The notes under the pieces were generated by a model. The model saw nothing but the letters and a program-made list of their open reading frames with translations. It was not told the origin of the DNA and did no database searches. A stretch of 64,000 bases of DNA from Viscum album (Eukaryota; Streptophyta; Magnoliopsida; Santalales; Viscaceae). The DNA is taken from the NCBI GenBank assembly GCA_963277665.1, contig OY728142.1, positions 9,314,001 through 9,378,000 on the forward strand. Reading direction: 5' to 3'. Made by a program: the position numbers and the translations under genes. Shown here one piece after another: positions 24,651 to 36,726 of this stretch. The first letter of the stretch is position 1, and each line of letters starts with the position of its first letter.

Positions 24651-27187
24651 CTCTTCTTCGACGCACCTCCGTGTAACCTCCTCTTATGTCACTAAATTTG
24701 GTCTTTGAAGAATCCCATGACCTCTATTAGGTTTCTATGGAAGTGAATAAGTGAAATTTGCAGGGGTTGGCCGAGAATGAAGGCTCAAAGTGGTGTGAGG
24801 AGGAGAGGGAGGAGGTTCTATGTTAAATGAGAGGAGATGGGAACTTTTGGAAACTTCTAAACTATTAATATATAATAAACCAAAAACCCACATAAAATCA
24901 TCAAAAAATGACTCAAATTCAAATATTATATGATATAGTGTTGTAATCTCATCAATGAATAAAATTTAGACATGTTGAAAAATTAGTTTAAACCTTATCA
25001 AATTGATATATCCTTATTTAATCTATTTAATTTTATTTGTGGTAATGATATTCTAAATTTGAAATGGTTATAAGTACTTAATTAGGTTTTGTTAATTATA
25101 AATAATTTGATAATTTATTACATGTTAGATTAAATAATTTTTAATTTTTAATTTTCATTTATTTTTGAGATTTTTAAACAATTTAATAATATAAAATATC
25201 CATAATGTCAATTTTGAATCAATTAATTTATTTGAATTTAAATAAACTACAAAGAGAATATATTTTCAAAAAAAACTATTTAATATATTACTAAAATTTC
25301 ATATTCATCTAGAAAATTTGTTTAGAAAATTAATTAGTTCATATAATATTTATTTAATACTTTTATCATCATTTATTTGATATTTCTCTTAAAAAAGTAA
25401 TTAATACAACATTCTCGTATAATTGTTTAATATACTTATTTTTTGTATAAAAATTAAAAATAAATAACTATTAGGAATATAAATATATTATATTTATTAA
25501 TAATACTTTTAGTCCAACTTATCTTTTAAACAACAAATTTTTAAAAAAATTTCTTTATTAAAGTATGAAGGTGACAACTTTAACCTCATTTAAAATAATA
25601 TAATATAAATGTCTTAATATGTTTTATAAGGCTCCAAATGTTCCATAATTATACAATTGGATCCTTAGGGTATTTATATACTCTACTAATAAGGTTTTTC
25701 CATGTTTACGGTCCTTTTTATGGGTATTATTATTGAAATAAAAACAATATTATTGATTTTTTACTAAATAAATACTTTTTGCATCATTAATGTATAAGAT
25801 GTTAAGGTAATTAAATATCTCATAAAAAATTACAAATAAATTAGTATAACAAAGAAAAAAATTAGCTTTCAAATGAGTATTTATAATTGAATTTATATTT
25901 TGTATAACCTTATATTAAAAATACATTTATTATTAATGTTTGAGTGAGACATATTTCACTTTCTTTAAAATAAAATAAATTAATGGTCTTAATCACATCC
26001 AAGTGGGTTCCAATGGATTTTATTTTGACCCAAATATTCCTTATTATGAAATATAATCATCAAATTATATTAATACAACTGTTAGAGTAATTTTATAATA
26101 TTACATTTATCCTTAATTACCCGATTTATCTTTAACTACGGTAAATAAAATTTACCCTAGTTACTATTCATAGTGCCCAAAAATAAAGAGTTTCCTATTA
26201 AGATAATTTGGACCTACTAATTCCAAATATGGAATCCATTTTTCAAAATTCAAATCACTGAATTTGCAGAAATTAATTTAAAATTAATCCCCTTATTAAG
26301 AAAACGTGTTTTAAAAGTTATAACATTGCAAAAGATTGAAATGATTTTACATATTAATTCAATGTAAAATAAATTCTAATGACATAAATTAAATTAAATG
26401 ATAAAAATATATTTTATTTATACTTTAAAATCATTAAATATTATAACTTTAACCATATAAATTATTACGATGAAAAAAGTTGTTTTTATTTAAAATATTG
26501 CGTGTTTTTACTATTCCTTAAAATATAAATGTTATCAGAATAATATGAAAAATTTATCCAAAGTAAAATTTTATATCCTGATTCCAAATAAGAATTTCAT
26601 TTTTTTCAAATTTTACTTATAAACATGTCAAAAACTAGATTTAAAGTGGGTGTGCCATCAAAACGCGACAAAACTGCATTTTTTTAAAATACTTATTTTA
26701 ACCAAAAAAATTATTTTGTTCTTATACCATGTTCAAGTAAATGTGTATGATGAATAATAATGTTTTAAAATTAAAAATATATTTAATACTATTCATAATT
26801 TCTAGTTTATAATAATATTATAACAATATATCGTTGTTTAGTGAAACCCGGTATTGCGTACTACAGAGGTTATCGAGGAAGGTCGTGATTGCATGTAATG
26901 CAAGCCAAGTCAGGGCTGCGTGTAGTGAAAGATCCATTTGGTGTTTATTATAACATAATCTAAACTAATTTAATTTATAAATTAAAAAAATATATACTCA
27001 ATGTTGTGTAGAATAATTTCTACAAAAGGAACTTGAAATTGTGTGTAACAAGAGTCAAGAATAGTGTTGTGTATACTGCAAGCTAATACGATGTTGCGTA
27101 TAGTACAATATAATCATGGTTTAGTGTACAACACAAGATATCAATGAAATTAAAAGAATATTTTTCATAAAATCTTTAGGTGTTTCA

Positions 27188-27206
27188 TTCTACCCCCCTT
27201 AAAATG
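27188..27206 (-). other. Polypurine tract of element A
   Basis: The minus strand reads CATTTTAAGGGGGGTAGAA immediately before the LTR start TGAAACACC. It sits at the boundary of the internal region and the 3' LTR, as needed for plus-strand priming. Confidence 0.8.
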
Positions 27207-27856
27207 AATTTCACCCTCGAAATTCATTGGGTTTATAAATGGTTTACTACATGAAAGTTTCATTAATAGAAACCCACATCGTAAAAAGGAATACCAAAAC
27301 ATAACTATAAAAACTAAATAATGAAATGTAACTTTTACCCAAATTAACACATCATTGGGTTTCCACATAGGAGAGAAAATGTGAAAATATGGATATGTAA
27401 GAGAAATCTAACCATCATGTTCTGATGGAGTGTGGTACAGAACATGGCTATGAAAAATCCAACAATCACAAATCCATAAATTTTTGATGATCTAAGGTAC
27501 CATTTGATTCATCAAATATGAGGCCAATAGGACAACATTTTTGGATTTCAAGATCATTTCCCTAATGTTGAAGAATTTGTGAATTAAAATAAATAATTAC
27601 TTGATTTTGGTACAATCTCACCGTTTCTCGTGCCTTAAAATATTTCAAATTGATCTCCTAATGAAATGAATTTTAATTTATCTTTCGTGATGTGTTAACA
27701 GATCATGTGATAAAATGATAGTTCATTACATCTTTCTCAAACATATGGTCAGAAAAAGTTATATACATAAGTCCATCTATGGAGAGATTAATCGTATATG
27801 GTTCCAAAAATGGACTTATACATCATCTATCATACCACTAAAAATTATTTCTATTA
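27207..27856 (-). other. Element A internal noncoding region
   Basis: Between the SINE and the polypurine tract there is no RT, integrase or other domain motif. Parts (27180-27470) match B at 43880-44110 in inverted orientation, confirming shared internal sequence. The short open piece at 27165-27368 crosses the LTR boundary and has no family match I recognise. Confidence 0.65.
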
Positions 27857-27985
27857 AACAGGGACATCCTGTAGGCCAGTGGTAGGTGATAATGGACTAT
27901 CGCACTTCGGTTGTGGGTTCGATTCCTATAACCTTGTCTGACACGACAGGTTGTCGGCCGTCTGGCAGGTTGTCCTTTTTCTACA
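27857..27985 (+). repeat. tRNA-derived SINE-like insertion in element A
   Basis: The plus strand contains an A-box-like GGCCAGTGGTAGGTG (about 27874) and a good B box, GGTTCGATTCC (about 27917), spaced as in a tRNA gene, followed by a tail with ACGACAGGTTGTC. It does not fold into a complete tRNA by eye, so it is better read as a tRNA-derived SINE than a tRNA gene. A homologous copy lies at 43318-43440 in B, in the same position and orientation relative to gag. Confidence 0.7.
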
Positions 27986-28689
27986 CTATTATAACTTCAC
28001 AGAAATAAAATCGAAAAATGTTATATCATTAAACTATATTATCTTATGTCCAACAAAATCCATTTCAAATCTTTAGACTTATCCAAAATACATCTATCCA
28101 TGATCATAGTATAAAGAAAATGATTACTAGAAATGTGAACAACCAAGCATGTAAATACCAACATTTATCCCCCGTATATCGTAAGAGATATCTTGTTGGT
28201 CACATTCCAAAAATGTGAATACCTTAATAATGTATTCTATTGAAACATGAATTACCATATAATCTTTTTCAAAACATGAATTCTATCAAAAGTCAACTCT
28301 TTCCACATACAAAAATCCCAGAATTTTATATACTCAAACCATGATATCACTTTTTCCTTATATCAGTCATGAGACCATTGATACTATCAAAAATTTCATT
28401 TTCTCTTTATCCCTCCATTATGCGCATATCATCTACATTCCAAAAAAATTTAAATCACTTTTCATGGTTACCAGTACCATATAATTATTGCAAACCACAA
28501 CAAACCAACAAATGGATCTTCCAATATTCCATGATACTATAAATGAGATTTCACAACCTTATTTTGGAATCCAATTAAATAAACACTTAATCATTGCAGC
28601 ACATCATTTTCATACTCAACATCACCAATAGTGATCACATGTGACTTCCCTTTGTCCTTTTTCTTTAAGTGGTTTTTGATGTCGATCAT

Positions 28690-29675
28690 CATTAACCCTT
28701 TGATTGGGGCGTTGGTTAGCATAATGCCCCATTTCCTTGAACTTGTAGCATTGAAGTGTTGGTGGTGCGTTCGTTGAGATAATCTCCACCATCTACAGTC
28801 AGCTACTCAATAGACTTATTTTCCACACCTAAAAATTTTTCCAGTCCCTTTAAGACAATCTCCACCATTCTTCTTTCCACACATTGAGCACAACAAAACA
28901 TGAATCTTATTTTCACCATTTTTTTAAGATTTTTCCTTGAACTCTATCTTTAATTTCTTGTAAAAACCATGAGATAGATATGTTACACCAACTTCCAGTT
29001 CTACCTTGATAACAAAATACACAATTTCTTCATAGCTACTGATGTCTCTTATCGCTAATTCCCTTCGAAGACATGGTTTTATTCCACTGAAGAATCGACC
29101 AACTTTACGTTCTGGTTGGATGATAAATCTAGATGCATACCTTGCAAACCCTGTCAAATTCACTTCGTATATTCTAACAGATTCATTATCATTTTTATTA
29201 AGCTCAAGGAACTCCTTTCCATATTTTTTCGATGAATACAAGGGATGTACTTATTGAAAAACAAGTTCATGAACTCATCCCATTCCATGGATTTAATTTC
29301 ATTTTGGGGCCTTGAGTTCTGAATTAGAGTCCACTACTAGTCTACTACACCTTCTAAATGGTAAAAAACCAAAATAAATTGTTCATATTCTGAATAATGA
29401 AGTATGTAAAATATCATTTCAATGTTACTGATCCATTATTCAGTAATAATTGGATCAGAAGACCCATTGAATGAAGGTGGGCATCGCCTCATGAAGGGCA
29501 CAATAGAATATTGTTCCCTTCATTTCTCATTTGAATGTCCAGAATGATTCATTTCTTGTTTAAGTATAGTAATAAGATTTTTCACTCCATCTCCCATAGC
29601 ATTTGTTTTTTAAGGAGGACAGTCATTGCATCGTCCATTACATTGATCAACATAGTTCCTTCGAGTTCCAGCCAT
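28690..29675 (-). pseudogene. Ty3/gypsy gag relic of element A
   Basis: The reading starts at ATG 29673-29675 (MAGTRRN). PPSFNGSSDP (about 29470), VFYHLEG (about 29365) and an open piece 28924-29241 with NLTGFARYASRF and RRELAI follow, the pattern of the retrotransposon gag domain of plant chromoviruses. A CCHC knuckle at about 28725-28765 reads CYKFKEMGHYANQR: the second cysteine is Phe and the last Arg. Stops lie at several points upstream of 29241. Gag would package the RNA. No pol follows, so the element was nonautonomous. Confidence 0.88.
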
Positions 29676-29916
29676 CGTCTAAAACCCAAAAAGAATAGTG
29701 TGAGAGGGAAAAATCATTCTAGGAAAATAACTTATGAAAGGGGGAGTACCTTCAATATCTAAAATCATTGGTTTAATTATAATACTGTTACCATAATTCT
29801 AGGACTATAAAATATACTTATACATAACCTTAGGGACATCCCATGACATACCATATAAATATATCTAGGGATCTCACTAAAGTGTTCACATCCTAGTTTC
29901 CAAATATTAACTAAAC

Positions 29917-29934
29917 CTTTCCTTTGATACCAAC
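29917..29934 (-). other. Primer-binding site of element A
   Basis: Minus strand GTTGGTATCAAAGG directly after the LTR, close to the initiator-Met site TGGTATCAGAGC. It fixes the 5' LTR as 29935-34643. Confidence 0.82.
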
Positions 29935-31277
29935 TATAGAGACCCACACTTGACATACATGGAAATTAATTACTTTTTCAGAATACTTAACACATAATAA
30001 AACACACCAAAGGATCGTAATAGTCTAGTGTCTTTGGAAACTCGAAACATAATCTTCTAATCATGTCGAATGATCTTCAGCATCTCCCATAAGTTTCTTT
30101 CCCTTTTTTTCTTACCTAAAACCTTTTTTTATATCCTGGGGAAAATAAAACATAAAACAGGTGAGCTCAAATGCTGAGTAAGGGTAATCATGGAGAAAAT
30201 AAAACAAACCATATACATTTGAACTTAAAAACCTGACCATAATGTTTAAACATCACAATCTTGAGCAACGACAGAGAACATGGTAATACGTAAGGCATAG
30301 ATTATAATATAACATAAATCATGATAAAATAACATGGAAATAAAACATGTAATCATTGAAACCATTAATCACATGTTATGATTTCCATATTAGCCAAGAC
30401 ATTGTTGCCAAGACCATCATAGTGGACAAAGTCCATTACTGAATCGAGTTTACTTGTTGTTCCAACCCTGTTTTACAGAATCAGATTCACATTCCGTTCC
30501 AGCCATGTCTATCTCATGAGATATAAATTATTACACAATTAATTGGATGGAGATATAGTTCCCACCCATATCATAATTAAATCATTCTTACTTATTCCAC
30601 AATAATAAACCTAAATCATTCATCCTAACCCAAAGAATAAAATGTGATTCATAAACATCATCCCATCATAACATTATCCATATAAAAAAATGGACATCAT
30701 TTTATCATATTAATAATCAAACCATAGAAATAATAGATACATTATACTTGAAACATAATCATACTAAATAATTTCATCTTAGATGGAAAATAGTTTTGAT
30801 AAAACATTTGAAATGAATTCTTGAGGAAAATATCCTTTCTTCTTCAAAATCATTTTATTCTCTCAATATACCATGAAGTTTTAAAAGAAAATGATTTTTT
30901 TGAAAATAATCATGAAATATTGTAGAGTAAGCATCATGAAAATTAGGCACTATGAAATCTTAAAAATCTTTTCATGTTGTATAAGTTAAAAAAACATCAT
31001 TCTCGTACTTTGGCCAGAAAAGTCAAAATGTTCCTCGTATGAGAAACAAAAGCAAGATTCCTTCCATAACACAATGTAAAAGTCATTAAGGGGTAAACAT
31101 GACATTAAACATACATTTAATAATATTAAACAGATTATGAAAAACATTTTTTATGGACATGGATGAAAAATATACCCCCAGTAAATACTTACGTATACGC
31201 AATCTCGGATTAAAATGAGATTTGAAAAAACTATACCTTAACTTATGTCCAATATCATCTATACATGTCTGAAAATA

Positions 31278-32106
31278 TTGTATAGTGGGTTTAAACATAT
31301 TATTAACTTGTAAAATATCCATAATAATATTTATTATATTATATATGATTCACTTATGACTTTATATTACCCATTCTTTTGTCAACTTCAAGTTAAAACG
31401 GCGTTTTGGGTAGAATCGTTTCATTTATCGTACATGTTTGGACTTGTTGATATCATATATATTCAGTGTATATATATATATAATAGATAGACAAATTAAA
31501 TGAAACACACCGTTCATGGAGATGGTAGGCCGTACGTACGCATGAATGCTGTTTTCCTTCATTTTTGACTTGAATGGAAGTAAGTAAATTAAATATATAT
31601 ATATATATATTCATAAATCTAGTAGCATTATTATGTCATATATTTCATTATTATTCATTATATATACTTTATAATTATTCTTTAATGGTTAACATGGAGA
31701 ATAAATCTCATTGCATCGTGGAGACGGTAATCCGTACGTACGCACGAGCGATGATATCGTTCCCATAATTATTGAGTGGAATTGGAGTGGATGATATAAT
31801 ATTCTAGAATCCTTTTGATGTTATAATAACCATATATAGTTATTTTTTACACCATTATACCCATCCATGTAATGTGGTGGTGGAAAAACAGATTACCCCA
31901 TGGCGTGGAGACGATATTCTGTACGTACGCATGCGTGGTGAATTCATTTTCCGTAGGATGGATAAAAGGTGAAATGAGGTTGTTTAATATTTATAATAAA
32001 ACATAAGTATATTATATATACTTATGTTATTACTTTATAGTGAAACAAATAAAGAATAAGCAGTAGAAGAATAAAGAAACTTCAAAGAATTGGTAGAAGA
32101 GATTAC
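31278..32106 (-). other. Intron-like segment in A 5' LTR (GT donor, mutated acceptor, 829 bp)
   Basis: In LTR direction: exon side GAAGAAGAT, then GTAATCTCTTC; the other end reads CACTATACAA, where B has CACTATACAG. It is absent exactly from solo LTR E. Contains the three CGTACG motifs at 31515, 31717 and 31914. Confidence 0.65.
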
Positions 32107-32276
32107 ATCTTCTTCGACGTGCCTCCTCTTAACCTTTTCTTTGGGTACTACAGATGGTCTTTGACGAATACCAAGACCTCTAGTAGGTTTCTATGGAAGT
32201 GGATAATTGAAATGGTACAATTATTTCAGAGCATGAAGGCTCATATTGGTGTGAGGAGGAGAGGGAGGAGGTGCCC

Positions 32277-32283
32277 TTTTATA
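32277..32283 (-). promoter_or_regulatory. TATA box of A 5' LTR
   Basis: The minus strand reads CTCTTATAAAAGGGCACC, and a C/T-rich stretch follows. The same arrangement is at 46350-46356 (B 3' LTR) and 49409-49415 (E), so this is the family's core promoter; transcription would run toward lower coordinates. Confidence 0.8.
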
Positions 32284-34643
32284 AGAGAGGATAGGGTCAC
32301 TTTTGGAAACCTCTAAAATATTAATTTATAATAAACCCAAAACCCACATAAAATCCTAAAAAAATGACTCAAATCTGAATATTAGATGGTATAGGGTTTT
32401 AATCCCATCAACCAATAAAATTTATACACGTTGGCAAATTATTTTAATCCTTATCTACTTGATTTATCCTTATTTAATCTATTTAATTTTATTTATGGTA
32501 ATACCATTCTAAATTATAAATAGTTATAAATACTTACTTATGTGTTGTTAATTAAACATAATTTGATAATTTATGACATGTTAGATCATATAAATTTTAA
32601 TAATTAATTTATAAATTATTTTTGTGATTTTTAAACAATCTAATAATATAAAATATCAATAGTGTCAAATTTGACTGAATTCATTTATTTGGATTTAAAT
32701 AAAATCCACAAGGAATATATTTTATAATAGAAATATTTAATATATTAATAACATGTCATATTCATCTAAAAAATTCGTGGATAACATTAATTAGTTCATA
32801 TAATATTTATTTTAATACTTTTAACATCGTTTATTTGATATTTCACTTAATAAAATAATTAATACAACATTTTTGTATAATTATTTAATATAATTATTTT
32901 TTTATAATAATTAAAAATAAGAAACTATGATGAAGATAAATATAATAGATTTTATAATATTACTTTTCGTCGAATTTAGCTTCTAAAAAATTCAAATTTT
33001 TAAATTTTATCTGTATTAAAGTATGAAGGTGACAACTTTGACCTCATTTAATATAAAATAATATAAATGTCCTAATATATTTTATAAGGCTCTAAATGAT
33101 CCATAATTAGACACTTGGATTCTTAGGGTATATATATACTCGAACAATAATTTTTGGTCTAGTTTCTGGTCCTTTTATTGGGTATTATTATTGTAATAAA
33201 AACTATATTATTTATTTTTTACTAAATAAATAATTTCTCCATTATTAATGTATATTCTATTAAAGTAATTAAATTTCACATAAAAATTACAAATAAATTA
33301 CCATAACAAATAAAAACATCGTATCTTTAAAATGAGTATTTAAAATTTAATTTATATTCTGTATGACCTTATATTAAATATACTTTAATTATTAAAGTTT
33401 GAGTGAGACATATTTAACTTTCTTTAAAATAAAATTATTTAAAGGTCATAATCACATCCAAGTGGATTCCAATGGATTCAATTTCAACCCAAATAATCCT
33501 TAAAAAGAAATATAATCATCCAAATATATTATGAAAATTTTTAGGGTAATTTTACATTATTATATTTACCCTTAATTATCCGATTTACATATAACTATGG
33601 TAAATAAAATTTACCGTAGTTACTATTCATAGTGCCAAAAATAAAATATAGATTATTAACATAATTTGAACCTACTACTTCCAAATATGGAATCCATTTT
33701 TCCAATTTAAAATCACAGAATTTGTATAAAATAATTTAAAACTAATCCCGTTGTTAAGAAAACCTTTTTTAAAAGTTAAAAAATCGCTAAAGATTGAAAT
33801 GATTTTACCTATGAATTAAATGTAAAATAAATGATAATGACATAAATTAAATGAAAAGGTAAAAATATATTCTATTGATACATTAAAACCATTAAGTATT
33901 ATAATTTAACCATATAATTTAATACGATGAAAAAATTTGTTTTTAATTAAAATAAAGCGTGTGTTTAATATTCATTAAAATATGAAAGTTATCAGAATAA
34001 TATGAAAAATTCGTCAAACGTAAATTTTTATATCATGATTCCAAATAAGAAATTTATTTTTTCAAATTGAACTTATAAAAATGTCAAAAACTAGATTTAA
34101 TGTGGTTACGCCATCAAAAGGCGACAAAATTGTATTTTTTTTAAAATAATTATTATACCCGAATAATTTATATTGTTCTCATACCATGTTCTAGAAAATT
34201 TGTATGATGAAGAATAATGTTATAAAATTCAAAATGTATTTAATACTATTTATAATAGATAGTTAATAATAATATTATAACAATACATCATTGATTAGTG
34301 AAACCTAGTATTGCATACTACACACACTATCGAGGAAGGTTGCGATTGCGTGTAAAGTAAGCCAAATTAGGGCTGCATGTAGTGAAAGCTCTCTTTGGTG
34401 TTTCTTATAACATAATAAAAACTTATTTCATTTATACATTAAAAAATCTATACTTAATGTTACGTAGAATAATTTCTATAAAACGAACAAGAAATTGTGT
34501 GTATCATGAGCCAAGAATGGTGTTGTGTATACTAGAAGCTAATACAGAGTCGCATATAGTACACGCTAATCCTGGTGTAGGGTAAAACACAAGACGTCAA
34601 TAAAATTAAAAGAATATTTTTCATAAAATCTCATGATGTAATA

Positions 34644-34648
34644 ATATC
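34644..34648. other. Target-site duplication of element A, right copy (ATATC)
   Basis: Matches ATGTC at 22404-22408 with one change, directly after the LTR terminus. Confidence 0.65.
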
Positions 34649-35913
34649 TATGAGTTGAATTTGGAAAAATTGATTCCATATTTGTAATTATGATAATTTT
34701 TATTATCTAATGAGGTCATGTTGATTTTTTTAACAAATTTATTATTTAAAATAAATGAAATTAATTTTAGTGATTAAGAGAAACCGTGTTTACATATTTA
34801 TTTTGCTTAGAATATTTGGGGTTAAAATTATATAACACATTGCTAAAACCTATTGAATTGAAATATTTGGAACCAAATGTCCTTATTTTGGAATTATATG
34901 TTTTATTTGGGTAGTTTTAAATCAATGTGACCCATATAATAATTTATATATATAAATTTGTTGAAAATTGTTCCTTTATATATTTTTTATTTTTACAATG
35001 CTTTGGGGATATAAAAAAATAAAAAAGTTTGCTAATAAATTTTAATTTTGAGTACAAACATTATATTATTATAAATATTATTTAAATTTAATCTTAATAG
35101 ATATAATTACATTAAGTTTTTCTTAAAAAATTCAAGGATTATTTAGTTAATAATAAAATAAAAATACCAATACAAAAATATATTAAATGTAAAGTAAATA
35201 GAATAAATAATTATGATACATTACTTTTTAACATTACAATATTATGAAACAAATATTTAAAATTAATTGGTTTAAATTATATTATTTTCTTGATATATTT
35301 AAATTCAAATTAAATTAATAATGGCCAAATTTGAAAAAAAATTATTTTATAATAAATAGTAATTTATTAAATGGTATAAATTTACTGAAAATAATAAATT
35401 ATACCAATTGATTTATATGTTTTAGTAAATATAAAATATGGTCCATTCAAAGACCAAATAATGTTTTATATAGAACATATTGAACCTTAAAAAGTTAAAA
35501 ACATTTTTTTGGGCACGGTTAGGTCTAATGAAGTGTTTTTGCATGTTATATGCACTTCTTTAAACATAATTTACAACACATATGTGTTTTTTATTTTATA
35601 AATATGATTTAATATTTAAAAAATATTTTATTTATTTTCTAAAAAGTCCCACATTAATTTAGTACAAATGGATTAATTAGATTGTTTGGAAAACTAGTTA
35701 CCTTGATAAAAACCAAAATTAAAAAAATAGAAAAATTAGGATTTAAGGATCATAATGCCTAAAAAATGTATTTTATTTGGGTTTTGAATGTGTTTATAGA
35801 CTAAATAATCTATCACCAACATTATTATTTAATTTCTCTAGCACATTAGGTATGAGAGACCTCCCAATATTAAATACTTTTGTTTTTTAACAAGAATACC
35901 ACTCCACCACAAC

Positions 35914-35920
35914 TATAAAA
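35914..35920 (+). promoter_or_regulatory. TATA box of LTR C
   Basis: AACTATAAAAGGAACACAC followed by a C-rich stretch (CTCTCACCAC), the same arrangement as the A/B/E promoters in plus orientation. Confidence 0.65.
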
Positions 35921-36721
35921 GGAACACACTCTCACCACTTATTCAAACTTATAAAGACTTTTAAATCTTCCTTGACCTTCCAAAAACACCTAAAAAATTC
36001 TATCCAATAATATTATAATAATTAGTTTTTTCAAAAATCATCCTTTTATTTTTTAGTGAAAGCCTAGAGAGGAGACCCAATGAAGATGTAAGGTTCTTCT
36101 AAAAAGTGTTTTTTTATTTCCTTCTCGACATACTTAAATTATTTTTTAGGATGATTTTATAAAAAAGTAAAATAAATATACATATACGTTTCTATGTTAA
36201 CATTATGACATACATCCACACACACATCCATAAACTGGGTTACGAAATTATCATTCGTTTTCATGAATGTCTATCGCCCCATAAACTGATGTTAGTTTTT
36301 CCATTATTAGCATTCAAGGATTGGAATAATGATTGAAATATTTTAATATATATATATATATATATTTGATTTTTTAATGTATTTATTATTATTTAATTTT
36401 TTTATAATTATTAACTTAATTATTTCTATTTTTTGAAACATGATAACATTCTTCCAGTGTATGACATAATAATGTCTTTCAAAGCAATGTGATTCATTCA
36501 CACAGTACAAGGAATATATGAAGAATTATTTTTACAAACATATGTGATATATAACACATAAATATGGTACATTAATGATTATATATATATATAATTTTAT
36601 TTTATTTATTTCAAAATGAAAAGAAAATATAAATAGTGTTCATTTGTTTGTATGGAAAACTATCACTATGAATGGTGTATTTCATTTCAAAACACTAAAT
36701 TTTAATGGATTAATATAAATA

Positions 36722-36726
36722 GACAT
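36722..36726. other. Target-site duplication of element B, left copy (GACAT)
   Basis: Identical GACAT is found at 53537-53541 just after the right LTR end. Confidence 0.78.

Larger units (their letters stand above)
22409..27187 (-). repeat. 3' LTR of element A
   Basis: 4779 bp. Left terminus TGTAGAGACCC, right terminus GGTGTTTCA, then the polypurine tract of the internal region (plus strand TACCCCCCTTAAAATG). It aligns with 29935-34643 (for example ATATCCTGGGGAAAATAAAA at about 22613 and 30133). It carries the intron-like segment with a GC donor and an intact AG acceptor. The TATA region near 24815 is mutated. Confidence 0.92.
22409..34643 (-). mobile_element. Element A: gag-only LTR retrotransposon with giant LTRs
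   Basis: A 12.2-kb minus-strand element: 3' LTR 22409-27187, internal region 27188-29934, 5' LTR 29935-34643. The LTRs align along their whole length but differ at many sites, so the insertion is old. The internal region has a primer-binding site of the initiator-Met type, a gag pseudogene, a tRNA-derived SINE and a polypurine tract, but no RT, RNase H or integrase. At about 2.75 kb it is shorter than one of its LTRs. It is inserted in LTR C. It fits the published class of gag-only or large-LTR nonautonomous derivatives (TR-GAG/LARD-like). Confidence 0.9.
29935..34643 (-). repeat. 5' LTR of element A
   Basis: 4709 bp. The left terminus is TATAGAGACCC (TG changed to TA); the right terminus is near GATGTAATA, followed by ATATC, the altered target duplication. 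It has a good TATA box at 32277-32283 on the minus strand, the intron-like segment 31278-32106 and the CGTACG triplet. Matches with the 3' LTR extend throughout. Confidence 0.9.
34649..36726 (+). repeat. LTR C, middle fragment
   Basis: It continues LTR C after A: GAATTTGGAAAAATTGATTCC here matches GAATTTGAAAAATGGATTC in B's U3 at 44928. It contains a TATA box at 35914-35920 and the start of the intron-like segment at 36088 (GAAGAT then GTAAGG). It is cut at 36726 by element B, so B lies inside the intron-like segment of C. Confidence 0.65.

Noticed and set aside
27870..27930. A possible tRNA gene on the plus strand
   Set aside because: B box is good, but I could not pair a full acceptor stem and anticodon arm, and the second copy inside B shares flanking sequence. 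A SINE fits better.
29535..29762. 75-codon plus-strand frame
   Set aside because: It is antisense to the gag start of element A, whose minus-strand reading has the conserved gag residues.
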